This document shows, one piece after another, positions 31,322 to 42,755 of a stretch of DNA of 64,000 nucleotides; the stretch's first letter is position 1, and each line of letters starts with the position of its first letter. The translations under genes were made by a program, and so were the position numbers. The notes below the pieces were generated by a model, which made no database searches, was not told where the DNA came from, and saw only the letters and a list, made by a program, of their open reading frames with translations. This stretch comes from Oscheius onirici (taxonomy: Eukaryota; Nematoda; Chromadorea; Rhabditida; Rhabditidae), in NCBI GenBank assembly GCA_932521025.1, contig OW051471.1, forward strand, positions 4,650,001 through 4,714,000, given 5' to 3'.

Positions 31322-34300
31322 ATGCGTTTGAAGTGGACATCATTTGTTCAGCTGATCGCATTTCTGACCATCTTCTTCGTCATTTGGAAGTGTGTCACCA
31401 CGATCGAACGAGACAGAAGAAGGGTAAGTCGGGTAGGAGCCAAACGGAGAGAAATCAATCGAACGACGAATACGGTAAGAACTCGAAGATTCCACAACAC
31501 AATTGGTTTGCAGACGGGCTTCCTAAGTCCTCTCTATGCAATTATCGAGGCTTTGCCTCATTTGACGGATATTGGTCAATTGGATCCGGGCATTCTGTTG
31601 GGATCACCGAAAAAAGAGAAAACTGGTCATTGTGATCCCGTTGTTGAACGGAGCAAAGGCTTCTATGTGATTGACACATTGAAATCCATTACAAAATGGA
31701 TGGACGTACGGGACAGGTAGTTCTGATGAGTATCGAGAAAACTTCTGTTCAGAGAGCAACTGTCGATTCTGGTATTCGTTCGGTCAGCAAACAAAGAGTT
31801 TGCAGTCAGCACAGCTCAGAAGATCGAAGAAACCTTCTCATCCTGGAGTCTGTGGTCAGCCTCCAATTCAAGTTCTTCACGTCCCGAGACTGCTACTTCC
31901 TTCCGACTTGTCCTCAATAACTCCAACTTTTAACGATATCCAAGAGCGGATGGTCTGGCGGATCAGCCAAAACATTGGTAAGACTTCGTTTGTACTATAC
32001 AGAAAGAGTATTAGACTACATGTATTAGATGACGTACGGGTCTCAGTTGGGAGACTTTTACCTCCAATTGGAGGACGATCTGATCGCCCAAAAGGACTGT
32101 CTGTGAGTTTTCATTTCAAATCCTCTCTTATTAAAACTCTAAGGTCGCCCGAAGTGTATTTCGAACTTTTCAACCCCTTTGGGAATCTGAGGGCAACTGT
32201 TTTAACGAAATTTTGAGAGGAATCCGTTTTTCGTAACAATCCCCTTTTCACTGTTTGCAAGTCCCTCTATGGTTTGACACTCTGAAGCCGCAGGTAACAA
32301 GTTCTGTCCTGTCGAGAATACAGGCAACAATTACGTTTTGAACTTGGAAAAACCTGGAAAGTTCTATTACTGTTGTATTATTATTATTATTATTTATTTC
32401 CATATCATAGATTTATCTATGATGGTCGATGACCCGGTCCCATTCGTCGCTAGATACATTCCACCAGCTTCTATCAAAACTTTTCTTGAGATAGTCTCTC
32501 CATCGAGCCGGAGGTTGTCCTCTTAGTCTCCTCCTATCGTATGGTGTCCAAGTGGTAGCACGCGTCCATCTTTCCAAATTCATTGTCGTGATTTTTCTTG
32601 CCCAGCTGAGTTTCCTTCTATCGGCAGTTCTCACCCCCGTCTTGTACCTTGGTAATATTTCTTACCCTCTCGTTCGTCCATCTATGCATCCTTGTGACTC
32701 CAACCATTCTTCTTTCCATCTTCTTCTGTGCAACTTTCAGATGTTCCCTGTCTTGTTCCCGTAAGCGTCCACGCTTCACAACCATATGTAACAGCCGTAG
32801 TTATGCAGTGGTTGAACAGCGTTCTTCGCTTGACCATAGGTATGGCGTGGTCTGTGAGCCATTTGGAATGTTGACTTCAAGCCATCCAGCCTCTTCTGAT
32901 GCTTCTCTGGATTTCCTTGTGATGGTTTAATGGAAGAGAGATCGGAACACCCAAATAGACAGCTTCTTCCTTGAAAGCGAAATTGAGGCCATCGATCGTC
33001 ATCGGAGCTCGTGTGGAAGTGCAGTTTGTAATGAGGACTGTTTTCCGATCGTTGGTGCACAGACCAACTTCGGCTGCGGATCCCATCAATTTTCGAAGCA
33101 TCTTCTCCAATTCCGGCCGATATTTCGCAATGAGGGTAACATCGTCAGCGTATTCGATACTTGCTAACTGCTTTCCATCAATTTTCAATCCACTCCTTTC
33201 CCAGTCAATCGATCTCATAACACTTCTCAGCACACAATTGAAGAGTAATGGAGAAAGGCTATCACCCTGGGAGAGGTCTCTTTTGTCCCCCCGCAGCCAA
33301 AATTTACAGGGGGGGGGACAAAAGAGTACCGGCTAGACATGGCTCCGGGCCGGAGATTCCAGGCCCGGTCCTCAGACTTGGCCGTCGGACCGGGATCGGA
33401 CCAAAAATGAAGATGGTCATATTATAGCGCATTCTAGAACTAAATCAAAGAATAATAATATTGTTATATTTTGCTGAACCTTTTTTTTTACAAAAAAATG
33501 ACGAAAAAATGCAGATTTTGGTCAAAAAACATGTCAGCCATGTCTAGTACCAGTCATCACGCTGGCGCACTCCTTTGTGAAACTCAACTTCTATTCTTCG
33601 TGGTTGACAATAGCATACGTTCTGGATGATCCGTATAGTCGTTTGAGCAGTAGTACCAATTGATGTTCAATACCAGCAGATGTTAAAGTGCTCCAAACTG
33701 CGTCCCATTCTACAGAGTCAAATGCTTTGCAGAAATCCACTGTTGTATATAGGGTACGGAATGGGTTACGACGTCGTCAGACGACGAAGTCGGTTGGTTT
33801 ATGTATATTTTCTAGACGGAACATTCTCTTCTTGTCCGAAGCCTATTCCAAAAAACATTGGATTTTGATGGAATTCGCCATGGAGGGATTCCTTTCGAAG
33901 CTGTTCAGGTAGTTGGATTCAGATTTAAGTCGAACCTCTTTCAGATCTGTGGATGTTCAGAGATTCACCAGATTCATCGATCTCTACTACGACAGAAAGC
34001 CCGTCGACTGGCTACTTTCCTCTTTCGTCCAGAATCAGATCTGTCATCCGGAGAAGCAAAAGCAATGCTATCAGATTCCCTACCAGTTTTAAGAAAACTT
34101 ATATAATTTTAGGACTTTCTCTCCCAAATCATTCGATATCCTCCGTCTCAGTTCAACCACGTCGGCTTCCATTCCTCCCTTCCCGGTAAAATACAAAAGA
34201 TCAAAGAGCTCGGGTTTGGGGGGAATTCGAAAAAGCTGAGAAAAGGATACATGGCTGCCAATCTCGCTACGAACCTGACTCGTCTGCAAATACATTCTCC

Positions 34301-34670
34301 TACGGATATGTGGACTTTCCCGGTCTTTTTCCATATTCAGCAGCCTCAAGTCGGCGAGACTCTTACCCTTACTCTTGGTGTCTCTACGACAGTAAGAGGT
34401 TTGCTTTTTCTTCTTGAGAAAGTTAAAAAAAAGATTTCAGCTATTCTGATCACATCTGGCATCTATACTTTGCCGGAGAACATCTTTGAACACAGCGTTG
34501 AAGTGCTGTCTGTCAGCAATGGTCTGCTAAAGACATTAGGTCAGTTCGGCACAGATGGAAGATTCGAGAAGACATTGAATTGTGAACAACTTGATCAGGT
34601 CATTTTACGGGTAACCCAAGAGGCCAGTCGAGACGTCGTCCTCACCAACATTCACATTGTTCCCTGTTAG
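31322..34670 (+). CDS. N-acetylglucosaminyltransferase IV (MGAT4/GT54 family)
   Basis: Golgi type II membrane enzyme adding beta-1,4-GlcNAc to the core alpha-1,3-mannose of N-glycans. The signal anchor is FVQLIAFLTIFFVIWKCV. The catalytic part is readable across exons: GFYVIDTLKSITKWM, DLSSITPTFNDIQERMVWRI, LGDFYLQLEDDLIAQKDCL (EDD metal-binding motif), RNILFLSEAYSKKHWILMEF, GFLSKLFRSVDVQRFTRFID, KPVDWLLSSFVQNQICHPEK, FNHVGFHSSLPGKIQKI, and a C-terminal beta domain ending TNIHIVPC. The join of ...KDCL to RNILF is in phase across a 1,713-nt intron (32,103-33,815) that contains a retrotransposon; other introns are mostly 35-50 nt. The gene therefore looks intact despite the insertion. Confidence 0.85.
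32371..33752 (-). mobile_element. Non-LTR retrotransposon fragment (reverse transcriptase), 5' truncated
   Basis: Minus-strand reverse-transcriptase remnants: VDFCKAFDSVEWDAVW at the truncated 5' end, then FHKGVRQ, an insertion, GDSLSPLLFNCVL, the catalytic YADDV motif (IEYADDVTLIAKY), DRKTVLITN and a C-terminal RRRLRGQPPARWRDYLKKSF that matches the end of worm non-LTR polyproteins. Stops and frameshifts break the frame. The 3' end is followed by an AAT-type microsatellite tail (seen as TTATTATTATT at about 32,376-32,396). The fragment sits inside an intron of the GnT-IV gene, in the opposite orientation. No endonuclease domain remains. Confidence 0.85.
33271..33560. mobile_element. MITE-like insertion within the retrotransposon
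   Basis: About 280 bp of non-coding DNA split the RT frame exactly between GVRQ and GDS. It is flanked by a near-identical duplication (ATCACCCTGG at 33,261-33,270 and ATCACGCTGG at 33,556-33,565). Near its ends lies an inverted CTAGACATGGCT (33,333-33,344) and AGCCATGTCTAG (about 33,536-33,547). A second small hairpin (CTCTTTTGTCCCCCC against GGGGGGGGACAAAAGAG, 33,278-33,325) lies just outside the left copy, so two insertions may be stacked. Confidence 0.7.
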
Positions 34671-34760
34671 TTTTGTATGGTTTGTTTTTGTTTGTTTTTC
34701 TGTTTTCACTCTCTGTTTTCACTCTCTTTATTCTAGTAATCTTACAATAGCAAGACATAT

Positions 34761-35958
34761 TCACAAGTTGGCGACTCCGGTGATAACAGTAACACCGGAC
34801 CCTTGAATAAGAATTCTCCCACTGGAGGGGAAGGACAGCTTGAAATCGGCACCTCTCTTGGGATACGACTGAAAAGCAAGAAGTTCTTCTTTGTTCAAAA
34901 CCTTGGACCAGAAAGGGGCTACAGCACACTGAGCACTTCCAGTAGCCGGGTCCTAAAAACTTCAGTAAAGAGAAAGAATGAACTACACCTCGTCAATTCC
35001 AGCCCAAGGAGCGAAATAGCGACAAACATAGTCATAGGGTTTACCATTGACACTTCTGAAACCTTGTTTGATCGAATTTTTCGGCGCCAGAGTGACGATG
35101 ACTCCTCGAACCCAGTCTCCTTCCGGATGAAGCTCGACCATCTTTTTGTACTCGGAGAACAGATTTCCCAATTCAAATCTGTTCAGTTATTATTGAAAAA
35201 TGGAGAAGAGTACTTGGTAGTCTCAGAATCGATGACAACGATGAGTTTCTTCGCCTTTGGTGCATAGACGACTCCCTCAACGTTCATCTCTTCCGGTACC
35301 AAACAGCGAATTACGTTGGTTAAAAAGTTCGGAGCAGCTGCCTGAACCAATTGTTATTAGTCTATAAAGTAATAACCTCTGTGAAATAATCTGCAAACTT
35401 GTTATCAGTGTCTGTCCAGCTGATTGAGACTAGTTCATATTGAGGAAAGTCCATATCTATCCCGCCATTGTGTCCTTTGCTAACTACCAATTCCCCAGAC
35501 TTTGTCTCAAACGTCAGTGTCCTGTTGACGTTTCCTATAGTTGCTAATGAAATGCGAAATAACAACAACCGACCAACTTCGTAGAGGAGAACATGGGCTG
35601 TGGCAAGTGTTGCATGACCACATAGCATGACCTCGACGGTTGGAGTGAACCAGCGAAGACCGAAACGCGATGCTAAATAGATGGGTTTGTTGTGATCACA
35701 TTTGACTCTTGAAAACTTTGTGTCAAAAAGTTCACTTACCTGATTTATAGTCCCCATTTACTGGTTCAGGGAAAGCCGTTTCGCTAAGATTGAACTCGGC
35801 TCCAAGGCTCTGTTTTTCCTCATCTGATATTGGCTGGAATACAAATGAGACAAAATCAACAATAATCGTACAGATTGAGAAAGAATAATGGCGGCTTGAT
35901 TGCCTCGAAAACGTTTCTGGCAGAAAGCATCTACGAGGTAGAAGGGGTGACGGGACAT
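34761..35958 (-). CDS. PhzF-family isomerase-like protein
   Basis: Cytosolic protein of the phenazine-biosynthesis-like (PhzF/MAWBP) family; most eukaryotic members have no known substrate. Start [20 protein letters not shown]. Family landmarks in order: [28 protein letters not shown] (with the catalytic-type Glu in SETAF), [60 protein letters not shown] and [13 protein letters not shown], ending ITGVANL. The mirrored GHAT and DPATGSA motifs mark the two halves of the diaminopimelate-epimerase-like fold. Introns are about 40 nt. It converges on the GnT-IV gene with 90 bp between stops. Confidence 0.85.
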
Positions 35959-36138
35959 GACTGCCCGACGAAGGTCACAGCACACAATCAATCGCACAGA
36001 TAAGTCGGAGAAAACAACACCTTTTTATCAAGGGACAGAGTAAGAGTCCGTGAGCACAGATCTTGCACAGTACAGAGCTCTCTTTGGTCTCTCAACCTCC
36101 CATGGAACAGGTGAATTGTGACTAATTACTGGTAATGT

Positions 36139-37253
36139 ATGCTGCGTACGCTTTCCCAACCAATCAGTTCGTTCGGTGTTTTCTCGATGGATGCCTATGC
36201 TTTCCTCATGCGTCTCTCTTCCTCCTTGGTCACTTTGCTAGGAGTCTTGGCTCATCTTCTTGTGGCTATTCTGACTCGAACCAGTTCGAAGAAAGATCAC
36301 TCCGCCTATGTTCTTCTGATGAAGATTTACTCATGGTCAACTGTGGTCAGATTCCTCAGTGGATGGTGTGTTCTCAGCAGGTGATTCGGCCCTTTTCCCC
36401 AAAGATCTCAGTATCAGATCTCAACTAGCAGCTGATGGCAGCTCAATCTTTATAGGTTACGGTATCGCCACCTATCTCGATCTACCATTTGTCTGTGGTC
36501 TCTTACAGTGCATGGTTGCTCATCTCGGTCCCTTTACCGTCCTGCTTATCCCAATCTGCATGTGTTTTCGTCTGATGCTTATTCTGGGCAAAAGGGTCAC
36601 CAGAGGGAGAGTTATATTGATAACTGGTGCTCTGTATCTTCCCTGTGCTCTCTTGTTGATACCGATGACCTCAATCATGTACTCTTCTTCAAAGAACGTC
36701 ACCAATCCTACAGATGGAGACATTGGCCTTGCTTTTGCAGATTTGAAGAACGATATTACTGTATGTTACCAGCTGATCAAATGAAAATAATTTTTAGATC
36801 CAAATCTGGTATTTGGGATCAAACGCCAGCTATCCATGCGTATTGATAACCTTCTTTTTAAGGTATATCGTGATCAGCCGGCTGAAACCGCTAATTTCTT
36901 TACATTCAACACGTGCTAACCAACTTCATAAAAGTTTCATCAAGGTACTTTTAGTGGAATATCTTTAGGTATTAAAAGTTTAGCTGCTGACCTTCGAGGC
37001 ATCAGTTCTCTTCATTGGAATATTTGTGACCTTCATTCGCTTCCTTGCCAAGACGGACTATCTTTTCTCCGCCTGGCTGACCACTCTTCTCAGTGCCTTC
37101 TCTTTCCCCATACTCTCTGTGATGCCAATGATCCAAGGAATAGCCACTCTTGTCCTTGTCCCATATCTTCGAGCAGCAGTCCTTCATCCCTTTGAACGAC
37201 GTCAGAAAGTGACCGTTTGTCATAGTGTTGTCACCTCCGTTGCCAACAAATAA
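36139..37253 (+). CDS. Serpentine chemoreceptor-type 7TM protein
   Basis: Plasma-membrane receptor of the large nematode chemoreceptor set. The N-terminal helix is LMRLSSSLVTLLGVLAHLLV, then KIYSWSTVVRFLS, a segment GYGIATYLDLPFVCGLLQCM, TM4 (PFTVLLIPICMCFRLMLIL), TM5 (GRVILITGALYLPCALLLI), an exon with CVLITFFLRYIVISRL, and TM6/TM7 (SVLFIGIFVTFIRFLA and LLSAFSFPILSVMPMIQGI). It ends with a short basic tail. The absence of a DRY motif and the overall spacing suggest the STR/SRD superfamily, but the subfamily cannot be fixed by eye. Introns near 36,370-36,425, 36,760-36,800 and 36,845-36,980 are approximate. Confidence 0.65.
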
Positions 37254-37390
37254 ACTTTTCCCAAATAGAAAACTCGTCTTCCAAAACGGCTAATCCGCGC
37301 AGATGACCAGCTAATGGCGTCAGCGAGAGTGCAGTCTGTGGCTTTTCGCGTAACCGCCAGCCCCGGATCTCGTCGACTGATCGCCCGCCA

Positions 37391-40300
37391 ATGTTTCTCG
37401 TCTTCTTATTTCTGTTACTCCTTCAGACTGTAGATGCCTGTCATCCGCAGTTTGAAAAAGAATTAAGATATCTCAATCATTACCTCGGACTTAGACCTGT
37501 AGATGACGGAGAACCTCCTTCTAAAGGTATCACTTTTTATAAGCGAGAGAAATTTGTTTAGATCCTACACAGTTCAGTAGTTATGTGACACACGAGGGTC
37601 AATTAGATTGTGATCTCTCAGAAGAATGTTACTGGAGAAATGCTGCCACGGATGGCCTACTGGACACGTCCGACTGGTGGCTTTTTGAGGTGGGATTGCA
37701 GGCAAACAGTCTCACTGGGTTTAGAAATCTGACGGGAGCAAGAACTTCCCCTATCAAATCCAACCCGGATCGAGTCGTATGGCTCAAGGAACAAAACTAC
37801 TTCTGGCTGGAAACACGACGAATGCAGCTGAATCGGCTGTTTTCCTCTCGGCTCCGATTGCTTGCCAACGAGGAACAGGGAACCTCACTTTCAAGTTTGT
37901 TTTTCCCCTTTACAATTTGCTAGAGACGTCTGTAACGCCCGTCAAGAGTTATCCCTAAGTAATCTTTGGGAAATCCCTTTCTTTTGCAAAGTCTGACAAC
38001 CTTTCCCACTGTCCCGTGGTTGTTTCCGTCCTACATAGCAGCCTCACGGCGTTTTACCGCAATGAAAACTGCGTTCCAACATTTTTTCGCGCCACTTTCG
38101 TTGACAGTGAATGATTCGGCGGGCAGTTTAAATTTCTTATGTTTTTCTTCAGGCTTCCAAGCACTTATTTTCCTCCAATTCTAGTCCCTTTCTTATTTCA
38201 GCTACCTGATACCCGTCTAGAAGTTATCAAAAAAATAAATCGGACGACTGGTGGCGTCGGAACTTAAAAATTTAGCCTGCTTTTTACTATGAACCTTTAT
38301 TACGTTTCTAATACACAGCAATATGCCCCTCCATTGCATTCTCACTGCATTCTTTCCCTATTCCATACCACAGTTTACTCCAATTTCAAAAGTGATTAGT
38401 CTGACAGTTTCTAACTTGTAGCGACGAATCTCGTGACAAACAGACCACGACAGACGTTTTAGTAGTAAAGTGATACTCAAACTGGAGCAAAGTTCCCGCA
38501 ACAATTTTATTCTCAAGCTGACTAATTGCCTTTGTTGTTTGAAGATCTCTCTACTACTAAAGCGCAATGGTGTCTGTGGTAGACTGTTTATTTGTGTTTG
38601 TTTGTCCATGGCCACGAACAAGTCAGGACAAGTTAGCTTTTCTTAGGATTAGATAGTTAGTTTTTAACTTACTGTTAGGGGGAACGAGAAATCTAATGCT
38701 TAAATAACATTCTTCGTACTTCTGAGCGCCGCAGGCGTCAGGGCGACGACAGCCGTCGTAGACGGCTGGTACTTTTGTAAAACGAAGCAAAAGAACAACA
38801 TATTCGGGTCGACTGGAGATAGACTAATACAAGGTTTGCAAAGCCCCTCCAGGGCTAAAGTTATGTTTTCACCTTTCAATCTACCTTCGCTCTGTCTCGG
38901 ACCCAGTTCCTTTCACTCTGTTCACAGTCCCAGCCTCTCCAAAACTACCAAAGTCGTGAGAAGTTAGCGCACTTCCTTTTCTCTTTGGACTGGTCACAAA
39001 AGAATAACTTATTCGGATCTTCACAAACAAACAAAAGATCCAAACAAAGTCCACGACAGACGCCACTGCGCTTTAGATAGTAGAGATAACGACTACACCG
39101 ACTAGAGATAGATATAACAAGTATTATAAAAAGGATAACTACGAAAAACATTGGAAACTCACAAGTAGTCGCTCCGAAGACCCGTCAGCTATTGGTTTTT
39201 GGAAAATCTTTGGAAGTATTTTTGTATAAAAACACGTTATTTTCAGCTATTGGCTGTACAATCAGGCCAAAATAGAAGTCATTGTGGTTAAGGCAATGAA
39301 CAGACGGAAGCACATCCAGAGCATTCTTCGACCGCAGATGAACTGTCATTTCTATCGTCCAGCTCAAGACAAATGTCGAGTCATCATTCCAGATATTACC
39401 GAACCTTTCCGACTGGCAATCAGAGCTTTCAATCTGAAAGATACTGTGGTCGGAAGTATGGTCATGATCAACAATATTACCTACAAGGGAGAGCTCTGTG
39501 GAGATTCCCGTTTGTTACATTTTAGATTAAAGGAAACTCTAATTTTCAGCCTTCCCCACCTATTTCACGTCAGTCGGAATGCCTCCTCCGATGACCAGAC
39601 CAATCACGACTCTTCTCGATCTGGAATGTGAAAGACCACGAAAACGATGTGGCTGGTACAATGCTCGGTCGGCTCAGTCGGAATGGAGAGTAGCCAGAAG
39701 TAATTCCGGATGGGACAAAATCTTCCAGGTACTCGGTGAACTAATAATTGATACGAACATATGCAGAACACCGCCTCTCCTCCGAAGACTGCTTTCATCT
39801 TTATGGCAGTAGACGGCTTGTCTCCACGTCCCTTCGCCATACTCCGAAGTGCCATGATTCCTTGTACACAGACTGTGACTACCCTTTCAATGAGATATTG
39901 GCTCAAGACTGGAACTCAAGTAGAAGTCTGTGCTGTGGACGAGGACTCCATTCCCTTATCATGTGTTTATCTGACGGAGGAAGACTCTGGAAATGTTATC
40001 AACATCGACGTCGACGCCTTCACAAAACCGTTCAGAGTAATTTTTTCTGTCGTAAAAACTATTATTTTAGTTCACAATCGAAATGATTAACTTCGATACG
40101 ACAGGAATGGGTTTCATCGCTGTTTCCGAGCTCAAACTGACTGGACTCTTGTGTTCTGAACAACCGCCGCCAATTGTCACGACCATTGACCCACCAACTG
40201 TATATTCTCATCAGAACTTTTGCAGCTCTTCAAATTCAGATAGTTTCCTTATTCGGTTTGCAGCGTGGTCCTGGAGCTCAGGCCCCGTACTCTCTTGAAC

Positions 40301-41348
40301 TGAGCTGTGATTTCACTCAAGACTACTGTAGTCAATGGGTCAACGACGACGGAAATGTGGCCTATGGAGTGACGCCTCGTGACACCAGAAAGTTCCCCAT
40401 CCCCCAAGAGATCAAGGGTATATTCAGTCAGTATATAATCAGTCATTTCGATTCAGGAAATGTTGCTCTTTTCATGTTACAGAGTAACCAAACGTCAGTT
40501 CTCCGATCAAGACAAGTCCCTTGTGCAAAAGATGCCACTCTCACTGTCGCCTACTTCCGATCGGAACACTCCAATTTCCGACTCTGTGCTCTGGACAATT
40601 GTGTCGATGGAATGAAAACGGCTGGAGAGTTGACTGTACCAATTACTTCTTCCAGCCCTTTTGAGGTAATACAATATGTCACTTTCTGTACCAGATCTTT
40701 CAGATTCGTCTAGAAGCTTCAGCAAATGCTCCATCTGTCGTAATAGTCAAATCGGTCATAGCCGACGGCGATGTCTGTCCATTGAGAACAGTCGAACAAC
40801 TCGTTTGTCACAAACTACAGTGCAATTTCCAAAATAAGTTCTTTTTCTTCCGAATAAAAACAGTTCTTTCAGACGATGTCTGTCAATATCAGACGGTAGT
40901 CGAGCATCCAGACGATGCTGTTCTAACACCGGGGTCAACTGGTCTGGCAGTCTCCTTGACCATGGAAAAGAAAAGGGCGGTTCTTCGAAGCAGTGACTTC
41001 GATCTGCCCTCCTCTTCCTTGCTGATAATATCCATCACCCAGACTACTTTCGGAAGTCGTGTTCTTATCTGTCCAGATGTTACGAGGTCGGTTTCATTTG
41101 AGATCAAAGTTTTCGGTCTACTCGTTGAATAACCCGTAGTTTCCAGTTTGGCAGAACTTTGTCATGAGGTTCTTGGACCGCGTGTCTCGTCTATTGAACC
41201 ACGAAGAATAGTTTTTCCTCTGGATGCCAAGGCGAGACGATTTGTTCTCGTTTTGGAACACGACCATGCGGAGCAGTTTGGAGATGCAGTCTTCGAGGTA
41301 CACGGAATTGATATCCGGCAATCTGATGATAGTCAAATCTGTTTCTAA
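37391..41348 (+). CDS. Secreted multi-domain MAM-like protein
   Basis: Signal peptide MFLVFLFLLLLQTVDACH, then a mature extracellular protein made of repeated MAM-like units. Each unit opens with a paired-Cys/Trp pattern: CDLSEECYWRNAATD, CERPRKRCGWYNARSAQSEW, CDFTQDYCSQWVNDDGNVAY and CHKLQCNF. Beta segments follow (SFYWLYNQAKIEVIVV, RYWLKTGTQVEVCAV, DATLTVAYFR, FEIRLEASANAPSVVIV). Ends DIRQSDDSQICF at 41,348. MAM domains mediate adhesion in extracellular matrix and receptors; no transmembrane helix is seen, so this is probably a matrix or cuticle protein. One intron (about 37,909-39,246) is over 1.3 kb and contains a DNA-transposon-like element; the rest are 35-60 nt. Confidence 0.7.
38545..39088. 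mobile_element. TIR (MITE-like) element in an intron of the MAM gene
   Basis: About 544 bp bounded by imperfect inverted termini: CTCTACTACTAAAGCGCAATGG on the left, shown here as two blocks CTCTACTACTA and AAGCGCAATGG, and the reverse complement of CCACTGCGCTTTAGATAGTA on the right (39,063-39,082). No transposase frame is present. A truncated second copy of the left part lies at 28,546, so the family is dispersed. Confidence 0.75.
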
Positions 41349-41389
41349 ACATTTGTTTTTTATGCCAAATAAATCTATTTATTACCTCA

Positions 41390-42304
41390 TCATGGATCCG
41401 AGGAAACTGGTCGACGAAAAAACGGGACCATCTTGAGCACAGCTTGCTGAAAAGAATTGTATTTCTGCTACAGTTCTTTTCAAACCCGATAGTCTTCGTG
41501 TCCATAAATGAAAAATGCAGTATGAGCAAGAGAGTGAGTAGCGACAAGGAAATTCGTAATGTCCGAAGCGAAAACGGTCTTTTTGATTTCCCCACTGTCC
41601 AGATTTCCTGTGTATTTGAGAGCAATGACACAGATAAGGGGAATCTCTTGAAGGAGAAGGGTAGCCACAAAGTGGAACTGAAATGGGATTTGTATGGGAT
41701 AAAGTGACGGACTACCATGATCGGTCTGAAATAGACACTTCTGAGATGGTTCATGAGAAGGATACTGAGTGCTCCGAGACAAAGGGTGATCATGAACAGG
41801 GAAATATCGTAAGCGAGCATAATATAGGTTCCGCCAGGAGAGACGATACATTGAACTGTCTCGGTGATCAGATCAAATACGGTCAAGACTGTCATGATAA
41901 TGACACAGAAGACGACTCCGATGAAGAAGGGGAGAAATCGGAAAATGAGAGAAGAGTTGTGGAAATAGACGGGCGAAAAGGCCGCCAGCCACCAATCGGC
42001 CACTTCTGATACGAGCAAAAGCGCTTGGACAAATGGAATCGAAGTGGAGATGACTAAAATTGTATCGCACTGACTCTCGACTGATCTATCCAAACAGCCA
42101 ACTAGAATTAAGCAGAGAGCTGTGAGAATATCCACTCCGAATTTCACTGAAAAGGCTCTTATCAAGGCGATCGTAAAACGGACCTGAAAAGACGAGATAC
42201 TTTTCCCGAATGCGCTTGTTGAGCAAAACAGTCGCTAACATTGTAAAAGAGATTAGAAAGAGGGCAGTTCCGAAGAACAAGTAAGGAACCAACAGGAGCG
42301 ACAT
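41390..42304 (-). CDS. Seven-TM receptor, nematode serpentine type
   Basis: Start MSLLLVPYLFFGTALFLISF (TM1) with LLNKRIREKYLVFS, then an intron removing a 37-nt insert and TM2 (VKFGVDILTALCLILVGCL), TM3 (TILVISTSIPFVQALLLVSE), TM4 (FRFLPFFIGVVFCVIIMTVL), TM5 (YIMLAYDISLFMITLCLGAL), TM6 (FHFVATLLLQEIPLICVIAL) and TM7 (ITNFLVATHSLAHTAFFIYG). It ends PFFRRPVSSDP. The seven helices and lack of a long N-terminus fit a nematode chemoreceptor; no DRY motif helps place the subfamily. It converges on the MAM gene with 41 bp between stops. Confidence 0.7.
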
Positions 42305-42755
42305 TGCAGCGATCAATCTCAAGCTGAGAATTTATTTGCACGAGATAAGAGAGTGAACACTGTCCCGTGACCGGATCCTATATATACAGAAAGGCAGCAT
42401 TTGAGAGACTAGTCTTAGATGGTTTGGGCCATCTGTGATCGAATGTATTGGTTGACGTAGAGAAATGATGGAGGAGAAGGTGTTGTGGCGAGGTAGAAGA
42501 GATGAACAGAGACGGGAAGACTTGTACAGTCCGGAAGACGACATACTATCGCACTCTGAATTATCTTTTTGATAAAAGCCGTCTCCATCCGTTTCTGTTA
42601 CACTGGAACAGTATTTGTATCAACTCTTATTAAAACGCTAAGCTGACCTTAATTGTAAGTGTTTTTTCCACCCACTTGACTACGTCAAAATGCGAATCTG
42701 ACGGCAACTGTTTTATCGATTTTATTGGTAGAAAATAACAGAAGTCAACTGTGAC

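Noticed and set aside
32103-32219. Plus-strand frame continuing the GnT-IV exon past 32,102
   Set aside because: The in-phase donor and the matching downstream exon at 33,816 explain the protein better; the continuation does not match the family.
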